DNA from: JAUWPO01 sp965603285
GTDB taxonomy: Bacteria > Chloroflexota > Anaerolineae > Anaerolineales > UBA4823
NCBI GenBank assembly: GCA_965603285.1
Contig: CBFDCK010000050.1
Span: 1-19,367 of the forward strand
DNA length: 19,367 bases
Direction: 5' to 3'
This document shows, in pieces, positions 17,585-19,367 of the stretch (position 1 is the stretch's first letter; each line of letters begins with the position of its first letter). The notes under the pieces are model-generated. The model was not told the DNA's origin and did no database searches. It worked only from the letters and a program-made list of their open reading frames with translations. The position numbers and the translations under genes were made by a program.

Positions 17585-17610
17585 GGGTAAGTAGAACAGG
17601 GTAAGTAGAA
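17585..17610 (+). repeat. 14-nt tandem repeat (GGGTAAGTAGAA x2)
   Basis: GGGTAAGTAGAA at 17585-17596 and 17599-17610, separated by CA. It directly precedes the 15-nt repeats. Confidence 0.6.
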
Positions 17611-17613
17611 AAG

Positions 17614-17643
17614 CTGTCAATAATTACACTGTCAATAATTACC
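17614..17643 (+). repeat. Two tandem 15-nt repeats (CTGTCAATAATTAC)
   Basis: CTGTCAATAATTACA (17614-17628) and CTGTCAATAATTACC (17629-17643). The core and period match the repeats at 15220-15260 except for one T-to-A change per unit. The last copy ends 1 nt before the -35 box. Confidence 0.75.
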
Positions 17644-17644
17644 C

Positions 17645-17673
17645 TTGACACAGAACCCATGTTCTACTATAAT
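17645..17673 (+). promoter_or_regulatory. Perfect-consensus sigma-70 promoter (TTGACA-17-TATAAT)
   Basis: TTGACA at 17645-17650, a 17-nt spacer, TATAAT at 17668-17673. The expected transcription start is about 17680, which is the A of an in-frame ATG. Confidence 0.88.
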
Positions 17674-17688
17674 TAGAACATGGGTTCT
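17652..17688. promoter_or_regulatory. Perfect 15-bp inverted repeat holding two LexA-like boxes
   Basis: AGAACCCATGTTCTA (17652-17666) and TAGAACATGGGTTCT (17674-17688) pair perfectly around CTATAAT. Each arm contains GAAC-N4-GTTC (17653-17664, 17676-17687), the core of LexA boxes known in Firmicutes and Actinobacteria. One box lies in the promoter spacer and one over +1. TTTT follows the right arm, so the same sequence could also end transcription from the MFS gene. Confidence 0.65.
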
Positions 17689-17793
17689 TTTAACCCTCTT
17701 GAATATAAATTCACTTGCACTCAGAAAGGCAAAAAAACCTGGTACGGAATTTGCACTATAAATAGAAGAGTTCAATACTGGAGGGACCGATCA

Positions 17794-18120
17794 ATGAATA
17801 TCGGTATGCTTTGGTTCGATAACGACCCCAATATGGTGATGACTGCCAAGATCGCACGCGCCGCAAAATACTACCAGAATAAATACGGAGATGCGCCCTC
17901 GTTGTGCTTCGTGCATCCCAGTATGCTGCCCCCGGTAGACGTTAAAAAGAACGGACGCTCAGGAAACGGCAAATCAACGCCGAAAAGTGATGCGCCATTA
18001 GAAGCTGTAAAAGCCGGAAATGTGGAGATACGCTCCAACCGCTCAATTCTCCCCAATCACTTCTGGATCGGGATTAACGGGAAGTTGAATGGTAATGGCT
18101 CAGGTTCGTCAGCGAGCTGA
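17794..18120 (+). CDS. Small protein of unknown function under the LexA-like promoter
   Basis: 108 aa from ATG 17794, chosen because GGAGGG (17780-17785) lies 8 nt upstream. The same frame is open to an ATG at 17680, exactly at the predicted transcription start, giving a 146-aa leaderless form that begins MGSFNPLEYKF. No named family is recognised. The core has a strand (NIGMLWFDND), a helix (MTAKIARAAKYYQNKYG), a strand (PSLCFVHPSML), a polar Gly/Lys/Ser linker (about 50-70), then VEIRSNRSILPNHFWIGI and a Gly/Ser/Asn tail. It looks like a small soluble alpha/beta protein with a conserved His-Pro and a final FWIG motif. It overlaps convergent holA by 47 bp. Context suggests damage-inducible expression; its job is unknown. 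Confidence 0.72.
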   Translation: MNIGMLWFDNDPNMVMTAKIARAAKYYQNKYGDAPSLCFVHPSMLPPVDVKKNGRSGNGKSTPKSDAPLEAVKAGNVEIRSNRSILPNHFWIGINGKLNGNGSGSSAS

Positions 18121-19144
18121 CGAAGATCTGTAGGGCTAAGTCGACCGGGATCAAGCCGCTCTTTACGTCCTCGTCAAGATTCAACAATCGGTGGAATATC
18201 TCCTCCAGAACAGGGAGCGAAAACCTCCTAGCTTGAGGTATCAGCTTTCTTGACATCCACTTCTTTACTCTTAAGAACCCCAGCTTTGCAGCGAGTTCAT
18301 CCCCCCCTCCCCCTTCATCCAGGATTTCGCGCACCAGCAGCAGTAGCCTGAACTGGCGTATGACCATCGCAAAAATATAGCCGTGTTCCTGCTGTTCCAG
18401 CAACCGCTGCAGTAATAACGAAGCCTTTTCCCCGTCCCTCATCCCTAAAGCGTCCACCATGGCAAAAATATCAGCCTGACTCGAATCAGGAGTCAGCAGA
18501 TCAACATCTTCTTTCTCCACGGGTCGCTTGTAATCAGCGTAATCCAGCAATTTGCGAATTTCCTGATCCGCCAGGAGGGTGTCGTCTCCCACCAGCTCAG
18601 CCAACCTCCCTGCTGCCTCATGGGTAAACTGCCCGCTTTCCTGTGTCGCCCGATTTTGGATCCAGCCTCCCATATTCCCCTTGGGAAGTGGAAAAGCTTT
18701 TACATAAACCCGTTCTCGATTAGACTCCGCCCACCGTTCCAGCCAGTGCAGGTTCCCTTTCTTTCTCTCCCAGTCGCTGGTCAACAATTTGTGTTCAACC
18801 AGGACCAGCGCAGTCGTAAGCGGGACTTTTTCAAAGTTCTCAATGATCTTCTCGCGATCCTTCGTCAGCTTCTGCTTATTGAAAAATTTTGCCTTCGCCT
18901 CTTTACCCTCCAGGCGCGCCAGAGGATGACTCAGGATCACTAACCGGCGTTTTGTCATAAACGGCATTGGGCTGACAACGGACACCAAATCGTCGAGGTT
19001 GAAACTGCGCCCGTCCAGGGAGGTTGTATTTGCCTCCCTCAACGCATGATCGCCCAGTTTGGCTTCGAGTTTAGCCACTTCCTGGGCGATGTTATATTCA
19101 TCATCCCCGTGCAGCAGATATACGACCGGGGAGGGTTCACTCAT
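18074..19144 (-). CDS. holA: DNA polymerase III subunit delta
   Basis: 356 aa, normal HolA length. N-terminal VVYLLHGDDEYNIAQEVAKLEAKLG matches the delta-subunit start (GDDEYLI-type motif). MPFMTKRRLVIL follows as in family members, and the C-terminal half (from about residue 215, DIFAMVDALGMRDGEKASLLLQRLL, EHGYIFAMVIRQFRLLLLVREIL) is the helical collar domain that joins the clamp loader. It opens the beta clamp as part of the delta-gamma/tau-delta' complex. The ATG at 19144 is 2 nt after the upstream stop, with GGAAGG just before it, so it is probably in an operon with the partial gene. Its 3' end overlaps the convergent small gene. Confidence 0.93.
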   Translation of the reverse strand: MSEPSPVVYLLHGDDEYNIAQEVAKLEAKLGDHALREANTTSLDGRSFNLDDLVSVVSPMPFMTKRRLVILSHPLARLEGKEAKAKFFNKQKLTKDREKIIENFEKVPLTTALVLVEHKLLTSDWERKKGNLHWLERWAESNRERVYVKAFPLPKGNMGGWIQNRATQESGQFTHEAAGRLAELVGDDTLLADQEIRKLLDYADYKRPVEKEDVDLLTPDSSQADIFAMVDALGMRDGEKASLLLQRLLEQQEHGYIFAMVIRQFRLLLLVREILDEGGGGDELAAKLGFLRVKKWMSRKLIPQARRFSLPVLEEIFHRLLNLDEDVKSGLIPVDLALQIFVSSLTNLSHYHSTSR

Positions 19145-19146
19145 AA

Positions 19147-19367
19147 TCAGCCTTCCGTAACCACCTTGTGCGCTTTGATGCGACCCTTGTCTGACTCAAT
19201 GACCTCAACAACCTCCAGAAATTCCGGCTCGCCTGAAGTGGTCACCCGCCTCTGGATCATGTTTCCCAGAGGCTGTGCCAGGATCAAAGCCAACGTGGCA
19301 AACGAAGCAGCCAGAGGCAGGCGTTCCAGCTTATCCCGCACCCGTCTCCCCGAGCCGAACATCGCCA
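19147..19367 (-). CDS. Unknown protein, C-terminal part (may be 5' partial)
   Basis: An open frame reaches the window edge. An ATG at 19362 gives 71 aa, but only 5 nt precede it, so no ribosome-binding site can be judged and the gene may begin outside. Visible features: a basic start (RRVRDKLERL), one hydrophobic segment (LPLAASFATLALILAQPLG), then a charged beta-like tail (FLEVVEVIESDKGRIKAHKVVTEG). It could be the end of a membrane protein or a small single-helix one. It lies 2 nt upstream of holA in the same direction, so the two are probably co-transcribed. No family recognised. Confidence 0.55.
   Translation of the reverse strand, partial: AMFGSGRRVRDKLERLPLAASFATLALILAQPLGNMIQRRVTTSGEPEFLEVVEVIESDKGRIKAHKVVTEG

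Overview
The window looks like a chromosomal segment from a Chloroflexota bacterium, probably Anaerolineae-like. This is inferred from gene content and style: a secreted subtilase ending in a short VYMPWILKN-type tail, a GT-C type membrane protein, a lipoprotein gluzincin with a Pro/Thr-rich N-terminus, an FHA protein with a Pro-rich tail and one membrane helix, and moderate GC. No rRNA, tRNA, CRISPR array or transposase is visible, so the assignment is not proven.

Layout, left to right. 1-1326 (+): 3' part of a secreted S8 serine protease. 1441-4029 (-): the ClpB disaggregase, with 4171-6096 (-), a polytopic GT-C-like membrane protein, upstream of it. 6378-7052 (+): an FHA protein with a predicted promoter. 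7091-8917 (-): a lipoprotein with a peptidase MA-like zinc-protease domain, apparently read from a leaderless start. 9176-11523 (+): a class V aminotransferase and a TrmA/RlmD-type RNA methyltransferase coupled by an ATGA overlap, preceded by four ACCTGAT direct repeats. 15071-11489 (-): a four-gene set reading DUF4405-like duplicated haem-type membrane protein, secreted His/Gly-rich protein, OmpR-type response regulator, HAMP histidine kinase. This looks like a membrane redox or metal module with its own two-component system. 15396-17496 (+): a small ribbon-helix-helix-like protein, a VOC/glyoxalase protein and an MFS efflux-type transporter. 17680/17794-18120 (+): a small unknown protein under a remarkable promoter. 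19144-18074 (-): holA, DNA polymerase III delta, preceded by the 3' part of an unknown gene.

The most interesting stretch is 15.2-17.7 kb. Tandem 15-nt-period repeats with core TCAATWATTAC lie just upstream of two strong sigma-70-like promoters 2.4 kb apart, one for the RHH-VOC(-MFS) genes and one for the small unknown gene. The second promoter is a perfect TTGACA-17-TATAAT flanked by a perfect 15-bp inverted repeat. Each arm of that repeat is itself a GAAC-N4-GTTC palindrome, the core of Gram-positive-type LexA boxes. A rho-independent terminator lies 22 bases before the MFS start codon, which suggests attenuation. A palindrome sits on the predicted start site of the RHH gene promoter. Together these suggest a tightly regulated, possibly damage- or drug-responsive accessory cassette.

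Several start codons were set by ribosome-binding sites inside the longest open frames: clpB, DUF4405, the response regulator, MFS and the RHH protein are all shorter than their longest open frames.
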